Of a stretch of 64,000 nucleotides of DNA, positions 35,452 to 47,090 are shown piece by piece. The notes under the pieces are model-generated. The model was given only the letters and a program-made list of their open reading frames with translations, did not search any database and was not told the DNA's origin. Position 1 is the first letter of the stretch, and the number at the start of each line of letters is the position of its first letter. Made by a program: the position numbers and the translations under genes. Source of the DNA: Bidens hawaiensis (lineage: Eukaryota; Streptophyta; Magnoliopsida; Asterales; Asteraceae); NCBI GenBank assembly GCA_021521415.1, contig JAIQDT010003862.1, positions 124,001-188,000 of the forward strand, in the 5' to 3' direction.

Positions 35452-36683
35452 GCGCGTTCGTTTCATAGAATTGTGAGAATTCAAAGGAATTGGAATTAAA
35501 ATCTCATGACATGGCGTGTTCGTTTCGTTGGAATTGGAATCTAATCCATCTCGGTGTGTTCGGTTGTCAAAGAATTGAATTGGATATTGGAATTCAATTC
35601 CTTCAAAATCCTTTAAATAAAGGGATTCCAAATATTTCCAAAAATGTGGAGGATTTGAAGTGAATTTACTAAAATCTTTTCTCGAGTTTTTCTTTTCTTT
35701 TTTTTTTACGAGAACAACGAATAAAACATTTTAGTTTTTTTTATTTATATTTTGAGTTATGCTTTTTTTATTATTTTTTGTGAAAAATTTTTTGAGAGGT
35801 TTTTGATCTTAATAGAAAACCCTAAAAAAATTCAAAAAAAATGATAAAAAAAGTCACAACGCAAATATATAAATAAAAAAAAAACTAAAGTTTCCGCCGT
35901 TATCCTTGTTAAAAAAATGATTTCAATTTATTTGTCGTGATAAATTACAATTTATTTATCAAACGAACACATCAATAATTGAATTGGATTTCAATTCCTT
36001 CCAATTTCAACTTCTAGTGGGTGTTTGGTTCGCAGAATGATTTGTAAGGAATTAGAATCCTTCAAATAAATTGGAATATGCAAGAATTGGAATTAATTCC
36101 ATCCAAAATTCTAAACACGTTTAGTTGACAAATTTATAAAAAGGAATTGAATTGCTGAAAAATAAAATGACAAATTTACCCCATGATTAACTCCAGTTGT
36201 TCAAACTATTAGTCTGCAAGTTCATCATCGCCAACGGTTTACTTTTTATTTTTTTGAACTAAATAATACCAAATTGATGTGTTTGAAGATAAAGTCAATA
36301 CGTATCAACACGTTTTAAGAGGCATGAGCAATTGATTCAACTTTTTTTTTGTAGCAATTAATTAACTTATCCACGTCCTGACGCAATTTCAACCTTTTCC
36401 ATTGAACAAATTGAATTGAAAGAAATTCGAATAAAATACTTTGTCATTGGTTTTGATGGTTATAATTGAATATAATATGTGATTTCAGTTTTGTCATCCA
36501 CATTCAACTGAGGAACCATGAAAGTCGATTTTGAAATTTAATTATTTTACGATGGAAGAAGATCAAGTTGGTTGAAGAGAACAAAGATGAGGGTATTATA
36601 ATCTTAAATTTCTTTAATTAATGGAATTTGAAGGAAAGTTTTCAAATTCCAATTCTACCTCTAACTAGAGGTGCACAAATCGG

Positions 36684-36970
36684 TTTTTTTAAAAAAAACG
36701 GTTCGGTTATTAACCGGACCGGTTTTTTTTGGCCCGGAAAAAAACCGGTTCGGTTAATAACCGGACCGGTTAATAACCGGTTTTTGTATCTGAAAACCCT
36801 AACCGGTCTAACCGGTTAGGACCGGTTTAGAAACCGGTTAGGACCGGTTTAGAAACCGGTTAGAACCGGTTAATAAACCGGTTTTTTTATTAACCTGTTT
36901 TTAGGTTAACCGGTTTTTTTTTTTTTTAAATAACCATTATTTTTTCACAGTATAAACAAACCGGTAACTA
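36684..36970. repeat. Subterminal AACCGGTT array, 3' side of hAT
   Basis: A dozen or more CCGGTT/AACCGG motifs, many fused as the palindrome AACCGGTT, between the left terminus and the transposase stop. By analogy with Ac (AAACGG motifs) these are candidate transposase-binding sites. Confidence 0.85.
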
Positions 36971-37223
36971 CAAGGCAAACCGGTAACTACAAGGCAAAAC
37001 GTACTGACTCCATTCTTTGCTTTCGTTGTTAGGGTTCTTTGCTTGGAAGATTAAAAACACATAACTTTCATTTATAGCTTTTACATTAAAAATACAAACA
37101 TTAAATCGTTATCGCATATTCGTAACTCAAAAATACAAACATTAAAGAATGCTTAGACACGATTACATTAACAACTTGCTGTTTCTTACTCATTATTTGC
37201 CTCCATGTTTGCTGTTTCTTTAA

Positions 37224-39323
37224 CTAATTTTCTTCGCTACCCGATCCCGAGCTATTCCTTAGGTAATCGTCGTACGCGGCTTCTTCATCGGTCATTGGTT
37301 GAGTGTGTCCTTGATTGACCTCGTCTTCATACAAGCCCGCCTCATACTCCATTTCCCCCTCGAGTGAGCGTTGATGTTGTGCCCTATCTAAAGAGTCCAA
37401 GTAATTCTTGTAGCAAATCGACATCTCTACAGCTGGTGGAGTGAGTCGAGTCCTCCTAATCGATATAACCCTGCCAGAAACAGAAAAAGCAGACTCCGAA
37501 GCTACCGTGGAAGCTTGGACCGTTAGTAAATCTTTGACCATGGCGGCGAGGATCGGAAACTCATCCTCCTTACCTCTCCACCAAGCCAGCAAATCAAGAC
37601 TTCTAAATTCATCCGGAGTCATGTGTTTCACAAAGTTGGTACCACCATACCTTCCAAGTTCACTGCTTGGGGTGTTTACCTTTTGACGTTTACCGGCGTC
37701 TTCCCAAATCATGTAGTACATCCCCATTTCAAGGTCGGTTTGGGATTGGGATTGGGCAACAGCTCTTAACGAGTCATGAATTTGGGAAGACGACCCGTAT
37801 TTTGTAAGGTAAACATCATACATGTTTGACAAGGTGGTGTTGAAAGCATTCTTTAACGTTTGGTTATAATAGGGGTTTTGATCGTCGTTTAACTCTAGCT
37901 CATCACAAATTTTTTCTATTAAAGCTTCAACACCACCAACATTGATGCAAGGGTTTAACGCAGCAGCACATGTCAAAACAGCGGGTAGTTCTTGAAAATA
38001 TTTTCTAAATTTTTCTTTCATTTTTACACCCATATCAAAATAAGGTGCACCCCTACAATGAAGTTCACTCAACTTTGTGCACATGACAACAATTTTTGGT
38101 AAAGCAATGGGGCTTGTTGGATAGTAAACCCCGGATAAACTAGTTGTGCAAGATTTAAAAATTTGAAGGACCTCCGTAACGATCTCAATCAATAACCAGT
38201 TTCTAGGATCGTACGGTGCACATTTACCCCTACTTGACAAAATTTGATGAAACGCAATTAATGATTCCTTTTGTTGGATGGCTTTCTCAAACATATCACA
38301 AGTCGAGTTCCATCTTGTTGGACAATCCCAATTTGGCCCCAACCATTGACAATTAGCTTCTACACAAAATTTTTTGTATCTTGAAAATGTTTTATTGTTG
38401 CTAAAAACATCTCGTAACATTCTTTTAAAATTGTTTCTTTGCGTTTCGATCACGTTTAACCCATCTTGCACGGCCAAGTTGATAATTTGTGCAATGCATC
38501 GGCTATGAAAAAACGCTCCATCACAAATAGGTTTATACTTTAATTTTAAATGGCCAACCGCGGCCGTATTGTTGGACGCGTTATCAAACGAAATTGAAAA
38601 GATTTTATGTTCAATCTTGTATTGTCGAATGACTTTATCCAAGAGTTTAAAAATATTTCTACCCGTGTGCGGGTAATCAAACAATTGAAACGCAACGGTT
38701 CGTTTCATCATTTGCCACGACTCGGGGTCAACCCAATGAGCCGTCACACAAATGTATGAGTCGGGCGAACCATTAGATACCGACCACACATCCGTTGTTA
38801 AGTTTACACCAGTTTGTAAGTTTGAAAAGTATGAAATTAGTTCGGATTTAGCGTTTTTCCATGTTTTAAGACAATCTCTTCTAAGGGTCGAACGACTTAC
38901 GTGTTGGTAGCGTGGTTGAACATACTTTTGCATCATCTCCGTGAATTGAGGGTTGTCGAAGTGGTTGAAAGGAAGTGTTTGTTGAATCACAAAGTTTGAA
39001 AACTGTTGACGTACCGCTTCAAGGGCGTACGTAAACACCGTTCCTTGATTCGTCATCTCCGGCTGCGAACTACTTCCCGATTCGTCCTTCAAGGCCTTGC
39101 AAAAGGGCCTTTGTACATGCGCTTTTAAAGTGGAGTTTGCATCTTTGCCATAAAACTTCAAACAATGTTTGCATCGAGCTTTTTGGCTACCGTTAGACAT
39201 TTCGCATAGGTCGAAATGTTGCCAAACATCTTGGTTTCGTTTCGTGGGGATGACCCGAACGACCGTTTCTCCCGTGTTCAAGGCACCCATGTTGACGGAT
39301 GAAGCAGCACTTTGGGAGGCCAT
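37224..39323 (-). CDS. hAT-family transposase (BED finger, RNase-H-like core, dimerisation domain)
   Basis: An uninterrupted 699-aa protein. Residues about 28-75 form a BED zinc finger (DVWQHFDLCEMSNGSQKARC, CKHC, then LKAHVQRPFC). The middle contains hAT landmarks: SNLQTGVNLTTDVWSVSNGS, ISFDNASNNTAAVGHLKLKY, FFHSRCIAQIINLAVQDGL and WDCPTRWNSTCDMFEKAI. The C terminus has LDLLAWWRGKEDEFPILAAM and QASTVASESAFSVSGRVIS, the Dimer_Tnp_hAT domain. Length is normal for RICESLEEPER/Ac-like transposases. It would excise and reinsert the element by binding the terminal and subterminal repeats. The ATG at 39323 places the BED finger at the usual distance. Inverted repeats and target duplication are intact, so it may be active; activity itself is not shown by sequence. 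Confidence 0.96.
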   Translation of the reverse strand: MASQSAASSVNMGALNTGETVVRVIPTKRNQDVWQHFDLCEMSNGSQKARCKHCLKFYGKDANSTLKAHVQRPFCKALKDESGSSSQPEMTNQGTVFTYALEAVRQQFSNFVIQQTLPFNHFDNPQFTEMMQKYVQPRYQHVSRSTLRRDCLKTWKNAKSELISYFSNLQTGVNLTTDVWSVSNGSPDSYICVTAHWVDPESWQMMKRTVAFQLFDYPHTGRNIFKLLDKVIRQYKIEHKIFSISFDNASNNTAAVGHLKLKYKPICDGAFFHSRCIAQIINLAVQDGLNVIETQRNNFKRMLRDVFSNNKTFSRYKKFCVEANCQWLGPNWDCPTRWNSTCDMFEKAIQQKESLIAFHQILSSRGKCAPYDPRNWLLIEIVTEVLQIFKSCTTSLSGVYYPTSPIALPKIVVMCTKLSELHCRGAPYFDMGVKMKEKFRKYFQELPAVLTCAAALNPCINVGGVEALIEKICDELELNDDQNPYYNQTLKNAFNTTLSNMYDVYLTKYGSSSQIHDSLRAVAQSQSQTDLEMGMYYMIWEDAGKRQKVNTPSSELGRYGGTNFVKHMTPDEFRSLDLLAWWRGKEDEFPILAAMVKDLLTVQASTVASESAFSVSGRVISIRRTRLTPPAVEMSICYKNYLDSLDRAQHQRSLEGEMEYEAGLYEDEVNQGHTQPMTDEEAAYDDYLRNSSGSGSEEN

Positions 39324-39544
39324 GATAATCGACTACGAAATAAGAGCGTATGGAGTGGTAATGTGGTATAATTGAGCGTGAGATAACAAAATAATCGCGT
39401 ATGAAATAAACGTTTAGAGCGTTTGGAGTTGTATAATCGAGTGTGATCTAACCAATACCCAACCTAAACTATATATAGATGTTTGTGGGGGTAAAATGGT
39501 AAAAAAAAAAAAACGGTCAAAAAAAAAAACGGCTATATAGCCGT

Positions 39545-39870
39545 TATACAACGGAAAAAAACCGGTTTTTAACCGGTTAACCGGTTATGGAAAAACCGGT
39601 TAACCGGTTTTTCCACAACGGTCAAAAACCGGTTTATAAAAAAACCGGTTAACCGGTTTTTTTATAACCGGTTATTAAAAAAAACCGGTTTTTTTTATAA
39701 CCGGTTCGTTAACCGGTTTTGGCTCTAAAACGTGTAACCGAAATACAAACCGGCGGTTTGTAAACCGGTCAAACCGGTTTTTAAAAAACCGGTTTTTAAA
39801 AAACCGGTTTTCTTAAAAACCGGTTTCCGGTTTAAACCGGCAAACCGGTTCCCGGACCGGTTTTTTTGAC
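39545..39870. repeat. Subterminal AACCGGTT array, 5' side of hAT
   Basis: The same motif as at the other end, at higher density, upstream of the transposase start. The palindrome CGGCTATATAGCCG at 39529-39542 precedes it and is shared with the hAT end near 4475. Confidence 0.85.
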
Positions 39871-40208
39871 CACCTCTACCTCTAACCAACCAAACATAAA
39901 TTTTGATTGAAAGTTTTTAAATTCCTATTCCAATTACAACGAATTCTGTGAATCAAACAAGACTCTATTGGAATGTTTAGATTTCAAATCCAATTCTCTA
40001 ATTTTAAATCCTATACAAATTTCAATTTCAATTCCAATTTCATTACATTCTGTGAAATGAACACGCCCTCATAATATTATCTCTATATGAGTATTTGAGA
40101 TGGAAAAGAATAATGACATGTACATTTAAAAAGAGCAACAAACCAACAACTCAATTAAAAATATAGCTTTTTATTTAGTTTTAATTAACCTGTTGCATGA
40201 AAAACAAA

Positions 40209-40511
40209 GGTAATATTCTCAAAATATACATTTTAAAAAATGGTTTTCAAAATTTGTCCATCATTTACAAAACAATACCCAAGATGTCCATTATTAAAAA
40301 TGCGGGACGACTTTTTAATTATTCGACGATTGGTTCGTATAGTCAATATAAAACGAACACGTGTCGTTAAAGTTGACGTGACGACTAGATCACCTTGAAT
40401 GATTAAAAAGTCGTACCGCCTTTTTAATAATGAACATTTTGGGTATTGCTTGTAAACGGTGGACAAATTTGAAAAAGCATTTATTAAAATAGATATTATG
40501 GGAATTTTCCC
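40209..40511. mobile_element. Mutator-type MITE, 303 bp
   Basis: The left end GGTAATATTCTC and right end (reverse complement GGGAAAATTCCC) open a long hairpin whose arms share AATTTGTCCA, AATACCCAA and ATTATTAAAAA. The 9-bp direct repeat AAAAACAAA flanks it (40200-40208 and 40512-40520), diagnostic of Mutator. It has no coding capacity. Confidence 0.88.
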
Positions 40512-40639
40512 AAAAACAAATCGTCATTATTTTGAGAAATATGTCAAGACTGAAGACCTGACCATTTGATAGCTCTCGTGCACATAGCCCTCAAGTACAG
40601 TGACAAACTGAATGGTACAAAACACAATTATTATTTTTT

Positions 40640-41790
40640 TTAGACAAAATTATAAATTTTGTCCTTTAAACATAACAATTTATGAATTGAATCATTTAAA
40701 AAGTTTACTTTCACCTTTTGTCCTTTAAACAGCAAAATGTCCTTTAAACAGCAAAACATAAGCTCTTTAATTTCTCACTTTTAATCCTTTACACTAACTA
40801 ACGTTGAAATTTTCAGTTAAGTCAAGGGCATAACAGTCTTTTTACTCATACTCATTTATTTATGAAAAATGAAAGAGGTTGTGTGGCCCCACCTCACCTC
40901 CACAGTTCTACCTCTTTCCCTTGAAACACAACATATCAACAGATCTTCCCCAAAAACCTGGTACGTCACCCTGAACCGTCATTCTTGTCACTATTGCAAG
41001 TTTGCCGGAAAGCATAGCTTCAAACTATCGGAATTTTGGTCAGATTAATTAAAGAATTGTGCGATTTTGTCAGATTTATAAGTGAGATTTTGAGATTTGG
41101 GATTAATCGCCGGAAAACACAACTTCAAACAATCGGCTTCGCCACATACACCAACGACTGCTATGAATTAACAAATGAAAACCCGTTTTGCATTAAGTAC
41201 CGATTATCCGTAATTCCTGATTGGGCCTGATTAAGGCTTCAATTTTGTGACCAGGCCGCCGGAATAAAGTAGCGGTAGAGGTGATTTCCCCTTTAGCCAC
41301 AACATAGAAGACGAAATTGGTGGAATCACCATCGCTCTATCTCGAATCAGATCTGCATAGGGACATAGTCACATAGACGCGGCGGTGAACAGAGATAGTG
41401 TATGGTGATGTTGGGGGTGTAATATGCTAACTGGAAAAGGGTGGATGGCTTGGTGATTATGATGGGTGGCGGACGGTTGGTGAGTTCCGGCAATGTTGGG
41501 GTGAATCGCCGGCAGAACTGATCATCCAGGTGGGGACCGGTTAGGTTGGGAGTGGTGGAGATAAAGATCAAAGGTGCATCCACCTATTCATTTGTTTTAA
41601 TATTTATATTGAAGGGGTTCAAATTACCTATTTGCCCATCACTTAACTGATGAAATGGATGATTGTTAGTGTAAAGGACTAAAAGTGATGGCAATGTGTC
41701 TTTTAAAGGACAGCGACTGAAAGTGAACTTTTTAAAGGACTTGATCCGTAAATCAGCTATGTTTAAAGGATCAAATTTGTAATTCTGTTT
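40640..41790. mobile_element. Non-autonomous element with ~100-bp terminal inverted repeats
   Basis: The left arm (ACAAAATTATAAATTTTGTC, TTTAAACATA, then TTTAAAAAGTTTACTTTCA) is the approximate reverse complement of the right arm (TGAAAGTGAACTTTTTAAAG, TATGTTTAAAGGATCAAATT). Flanks are poly-T, so no clean target duplication is readable. The interior (40900-41580) is richer in GC with CCGGCGA-type stretches that look like captured 5' gene sequence, but I recognise no protein. Confidence 0.6.
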
Positions 41791-43606
41791 TTTTTTTAAT
41801 TTTTCTATTTTAAGAATTAGTGGTGTGGATGGGTCTGATTTGTGTCAGCTTTGCAAATCGAACCGAAATTGAGAACCAAAATAATGGATTTATGCCATAA
41901 ATCTAGGTAGCAAACATTAAAATGAGTTTGGTGTGTTCAGTTTAGTTTTATAACGAGGTATGACTAAAATTGAGCCGCAACATTTTAAAAAAATGAAGAT
42001 CACATTGACATTATTGGTTTAGGTTGGTTAATTTCGTTCGGTTTTTGTCATTTTTTTCTAGTTTTGATTCAATTAATCGTTTTTTCTCACCCCTATAACT
42101 CTATTAACAATGAATGTGTGTGTTGCTTGATATAGTATCATAGTTATTAAAATCACAACGCCTGACCGCCTAGGCCTTCTTTTAGCGAAGCGGTGGTTCA
42201 CCGCCTTCCTTAATTACATGTGCTAATTTAAGAGAAAAGTAGGCTCTTGCTTATTTTTCTGTTTGATTTTTTATTTGATTTTCTTTGACTTATTACTTAG
42301 CCCATTTAAACAACTTACCTAAAATTAATTTGGTTAACATAATTAAATAACGCGATTAACAGAGCTTATGATCGACAATTAGTTATGCATATCATCAAGC
42401 AAGAACACTGTTAACATAACCTTACCAAGAGAGTCAAGAGGTTAGTAACAGTAAAGTTAATTCTGTTAATAGTGATCGATTTTCAATTTCTCATAGTTTT
42501 TAATTTTAATTATTTGAAGATAATTGGAAGTTTAATATTGTGTGTTTTATTTACTAATTGACATCATGTAGCATGTTAACGGATAAAGGGGCTAGAACTC
42601 ACCTGGAGTCGGTTTCTCTCGCCGTTAATGGTAATGTCCTTCCTTAGTTGTGCACGGCTAACTGTACAATACATTACGCGTGTCAGTTATCCATTACTAC
42701 TACTTCCTACATCTAAGTTAATGAAACCCTCAACTAACGGGGGTCCGGGGGCAGCGCCCCTGGTAGCGGGGTCTAGGGGCGGCAGCCCCTAGCAGGGTCC
42801 AAGGGGCAGAGCCCCTAGCTGGGGTTGACAAAAATGCATCAGAAAATGAATTTCATGAAATTTCCCATGGAAGAATTTCGCATGGAAGAATTTCGCTTCG
42901 CATGACTTTTTCGCTTCGCATGGCTGTGCGATGCGAAATATTAATTTCGCTTCGCCTGGCTGTGCGATGCGAAATCGACTTATGCGAAAATATCTCATTG
43001 TCTTCATTTTTGCCATTTTAAGCTAAATTACTCCGTGACTCTTCCTTAGGACCCGATTTTACCCTTTTTTATGGGGTTTGGGTTGTACCAACTTTGTATA
43101 CCTGCGTTTTTAAGAGGTCCGAACATCACCTTTTTGTCCTATATCAACCCGTGAGGTTATAACTCACCAAGTTTATGTTTTTCTTACATCTTACAACCTG
43201 ATCTATCGTTCTATCAGTTTGCATGTCGAATTCGACCGTAAAACTTAACCTTTTTAATCAAAACTCACCTTTTTCTTCGGGTTCTGTTCGGAACTGAACA
43301 CTACGTAGATCTGGACGTGTTCTTGTTGTTTGAAGACACTTGAACACCAAGATCTTCCTTGATTTAGCCCGGATCCGGATTCGGGTATTGAGAGAAAATG
43401 TGTGTTCTAGTGTGTGCGTGAAAGGAAGGAAATGGTGAAAGGGTGGAGGGGTTGGGTTTATATAGGGGGGGTTACGGGCCCCACAACCCACTCACGATTC
43501 CAATTCCAAATATTATCCAAACACTTAACACACAACTAATTTAACGACACATAGTTAATAACAAAACTTTCTATTATTTATTATTTAACAAAAGTTGGAT
43601 GTTACA
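41791..43606. other. Intergenic or degraded transposon sequence
   Basis: It contains a G/C-rich repeat cluster at 42740-42825 (GGGTCCGGGGGCAGCGCCCC and variants). A second repeat follows at 42860-42990 built on TTTCGCTTCGCATGG and GCGATGCGAAA. The right edge ends GTTGGATGTTACA, like the terminus of an LTR oriented on the minus strand (TGTAACATCCAAC), but the other end was not located. No host gene was recognised. Confidence 0.45.
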
Positions 43607-45509
43607 TGGTGGCTGGTAGCTGGAAGCTGGTAGCTGTTAGCTGTAGCTTTTTATTAGATATATTTATGTGTTTGGCAGAGTAGCTGGAGCTTTTTAGATA
43701 TAATTAGGTATTTTGCAGAGTAGCGGAAGCTTTTAATAAAACTAATTGGGTGCCAGCGCGGTGCAGCGGAGCGCGCGTGCAACCTGACATCAACCGCATA
43801 ATCAGTGTCGGTACGTGATTCACTTGATATTAGTGCACGCATAACCCAAATGCAGACGTGTACTTCATGCAAAGACAGTAAGCGTGTAATCGATGGCGAA
43901 AATCAAGAAACAAAGCTAAAATATATAGTAATTTCAAATAGATAATTTTTTAAACCAACCTCTTTTGATCTGAAATCCTTTCCGACCCAACAACGTTTTA
44001 ATCTGAAACATGTTCTGACTCGGCCCCTTTCAACTCAAAACCGTACCGACACAAACCGAGCTAAATTAACCCTTTTTTATCGACTCGTTCCGGCCCTAAT
44101 TTGGTCTTACACATGACCCGAGCTCGTCTGACTCGACTTGTTGCCAATCATAACCGGTAAAAAAGTATAGCAATATTATACTCAAATTAAAGAGAATAAA
44201 ATGCTCTTTTTTATGATGTAATTTGTTTAAAAAATATTAACATGTGAAAAAGTTGTGGACTTTTAAAAAGTCATGGGGGTAGTTAGTTTTGAATAAGGGT
44301 AAAATATGTAACTATTATATAAATTTACAAAAGTTGATAAAAGTTCAAGTACCAAACTTGTAAATTCAAATGTAAAAGCTTGTAGCTTGTTAACAACCGC
44401 TAGTAGTAGCAGCGTTTAAAAAAGGAAACTTTTCTCATGAACTAAAAGTTTCAAGCTCCTTCAACCAAACAAGGCTTTTAATTGAGTATGAGCTTTTTCT
44501 TAAAAACTTGAAGCCCCTAAAAGCTCCATGCCAAACATACCCTAAGTAAAACAAAAGGGTATGTTTGGCAAGAAGCTTTTAGGAGCTTCTAACTTTAAGC
44601 TTTTAAGAAAAAGTTCATTCTTAATAAAAAGCTTTGTTTGGTTGAATAAACTTTAAGTTTTTAAGTTTGGAGAAAAAGCTCTATTTCTAACGCTACTAAT
44701 ATTAGCGTTTGAGAAAAGCTATAAGCTTTTGCATTTGAATTTACAAGTTTAGTACTTGAACTTTTATCAATTTTTATAAATTTATATAATAATTACATAT
44801 TTCACCCTTATTCAAAACTAACTACCCCCATGACTCTTTAAAAGACCGTAATTTTTTCACAGGTTAATATTTTTTTTGAACAAATTACATCATAAAAAAG
44901 AGCATTTTATTCTATTTAATTTGAGTATCATATTGCTATATTTTTTTAACTTTAAAAGATTAGTATACTACGTAATTACCGGTTATGATTGGCACCAAAT
45001 CGAGTCAGACGAGCTCGGGTCATGTGCAAGACCAAATTAGGGTCGGAACGAGTCGACACAAAAATGGTTAATTTAGTTTGGTTCGTGTCGGTACGGTTTT
45101 CAGTCGAAAGGGGCCAGGTCATAATATATTTTAGATTAAAACGGTACCGGGTCGGAAAGGGTTTCAGATCAAAAGAGGTTGGTTTAAAAAATTATCTATT
45201 TGAAATTACTGTATATTTCAGTTTTGTTTCTTGATTTTCGCCATCGGTTACACGCTTACTGCCTTTGCACGAATTAAGCGTCTGCATTCAGGTTATGTGT
45301 GCACTATTATCAAGTGAATCACATACCGACACTGATTATGCGGTTGATGTCAGGTTGCGCGCGCACTCAGCTGCACCGCGCGGCGCCCAACTAGTTTTAT
45401 TAAAAGCTCCAGTTACTCTACCAAACACCTAAATATATCTAAAAAGCTACCAACTTCTAGCCACCAGCTTCCAGCTAACAGCCACCAGCTAGTTTTGTCA
45501 AACATACCC
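43607..45509. repeat. Large inverted repeat, two ~940-bp arms head to head
   Basis: The left arm (43607-44543) and right arm (44556-45509) are reverse complements with moderate divergence. They meet at AACATACCCT...AGGGTATGTT across a 12-bp spacer. The right copy has both ends, AGGGTATGTTTGGCA and, reverse complemented from 45509, GGGTATGTTTGACA, so it looks like a complete non-autonomous transposon. The left copy lacks its outer end, where the LTR-like GTTGGATGTTACA abuts. Open frames here are not convincing. Confidence 0.8.
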
Positions 45510-45703
45510 GCTGTAGGTCAGACTGATAAAAGTTGCTTCATGCAAAATGATTAGACATGTAACATGAAAAGAAGTGCCTCGACGATGTGGTTAGACCACA
45601 TAGAGCTATTTAACCAGGTTTAGAAATCATATGACACCCATATCTATGAATATAGTTTTCAATTTTCAAATGGGTCCTGCTAGAGACACCTTCACACCCC
45701 TTA

Positions 45704-45735
45704 ATACGCCGCGTATAGACCTATACGCGGCGTAT
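45704..45735. repeat. Perfect palindrome with ATACGCCGCGTATAG arms
   Basis: 15-bp arms ATACGCCGCGTATAG and CTATACGCGGCGTAT are separated by AC. An imperfect copy follows at 45792-45825 and a third copy is at 49141-49170. Confidence 0.92.
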
Positions 45736-46925
45736 AGTGTACGATCTGACATCTAGCTTGAACGACAGTCATAGCCTTGTCGTATCGTACCCTATACGCC
45801 GCGTATAGGTCTAGACGCGACGTATTGGGTTTATATATTATTGGAGCCCGGCTCCCTCCCCTCCCTGTCCATCCTTTTTTTTTTCTTTTTTTTTCTACCT
45901 CACCCTCACCCTCACCCTCTCCCTCTCCATTCAACCAACAACAACAGTCATTTATTTCCGGAGTCGGACGAGGAGGAGCCGGGGTACGCCGCTAACGGTC
46001 ATTCGGACTTAAACCAGGTTTCGTTTTTTCTTTATTTAGTACATGTTAGGATGTAGTTTTATATGTTAGGACAGATATTTGGTGACTGGTTTAGTTTTGT
46101 TATGTGACTTTTGAAAAAATAAACTATATTTTTAGCCACCGACCGTTATATTACACAATGCGTACTTACTATATAGACACCACGTATATGTTTTACGATA
46201 GCGCTAGTTCGTTGGGCCGCTTAAACTAGGTTTCTCGTACTGTTACCGTTATTGTTTAAATTTTTATTACATTATTTCTATTAAAATATTAATATTGTTA
46301 TTAAAATGTTATTGGTATTAAAATTTTATTGTTAATAAAACAAAATATTATTATTGTATTTATTAAACTATTATTATTATGATTATTAAAATAGTATTAT
46401 TCTAGACATATAATTGTTATTATTAAAATAATAATTTTTATATTATTATTAGTATTAAAATATTCTTATTATTAGGTACCTGATGTACGATATACGCCAG
46501 AGATTCAGATGCGGGTGTCAGGCACCGATGTAAGACGTTTGGAGGTACATTCTTATAGTGTAATGTAGAATATAATATTACGTAATATAATATAATATAA
46601 TATAATATCATAACATAAAAATATGTTATTATTATATTATATTTTATTATGTTATATTATATCATATTATATTATTTAGGTTATATTATATTATATCAAA
46701 CGGGTGCGGGTTATGTTGGGTGGGTGTTAGGTTTTCTAGAAAAGTCCATCAGTTTTGTCTTGTTATGGTTTTTTTTTCTTTCATTTCTTTTCAATTGTTA
46801 TTATTAATGTTATTTATGTTTATTATTATTATTATTAATATTATTTACTTATCAATAATATATTATTATTCGAAATTCGACAACGGTTGTTCAGTTGCAT
46901 GGCTTATTTGGGAAAATTGACAGTG

Positions 46926-47090
46926 CGAAACAAACTTTCAATTTATTGGCTGGTTTCATTATCGACATCTTGAAATTAGTTGTAGGGGCTTACTTGGAAA
47001 AACTGGCATTTCCAAACGAACTTTCAATTTTTTGTCTGCTTTCGTTATCGACATCTCAAATCTGGTTCTTCGATTTCTTCGAACTCCAAC
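46926..47090. repeat. Two diverged ~85-bp tandem copies
   Basis: AAACAAACTTTCAATTT...TTATCGACATCT at 46928 recurs as AAACGAACTTTCAATTT...TTATCGACATCT at 47015. Confidence 0.7.

Larger units (their letters stand above)
36666..39878 (-). mobile_element. Complete hAT transposon, 3213 bp, with 8-bp target duplication
   Basis: Terminal inverted repeats start TAGAGGTG at both ends (left TAGAGGTGCACAAA, right as reverse complement TAGAGGTGGTCAAA). The direct repeat CCTCTAAC flanks them at 36658-36665 and 39879-39886. Subterminal regions (36684-36970 and 39545-39870) are dense with AACCGGTT motifs in both orientations. It encodes one intact transposase on the minus strand. Perfect target duplication and open frame suggest recent transposition. 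Confidence 0.93.
35452..40065. mobile_element. Composite of nested MITE-like elements hosting an intact hAT
   Basis: The outer ends GCGCGTTCGTTTCATAGAAT (35452) and, reverse complemented from 40065, CGTGTTCATTTCACAGAAT are inverted repeats, flanked by CCCTCAT at 35445-35451 and 40066-40072. Inside, a second pair (GTGTTTGGTTCGCAGAATG near 36022 and ATTCTGTGAATCAAAC near 39942) marks another element of the same style. The hAT at 36666-39878 sits within it. Flanking arms are rich in AATTGGAATT motifs. No genes other than the hAT transposase. Confidence 0.6.
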
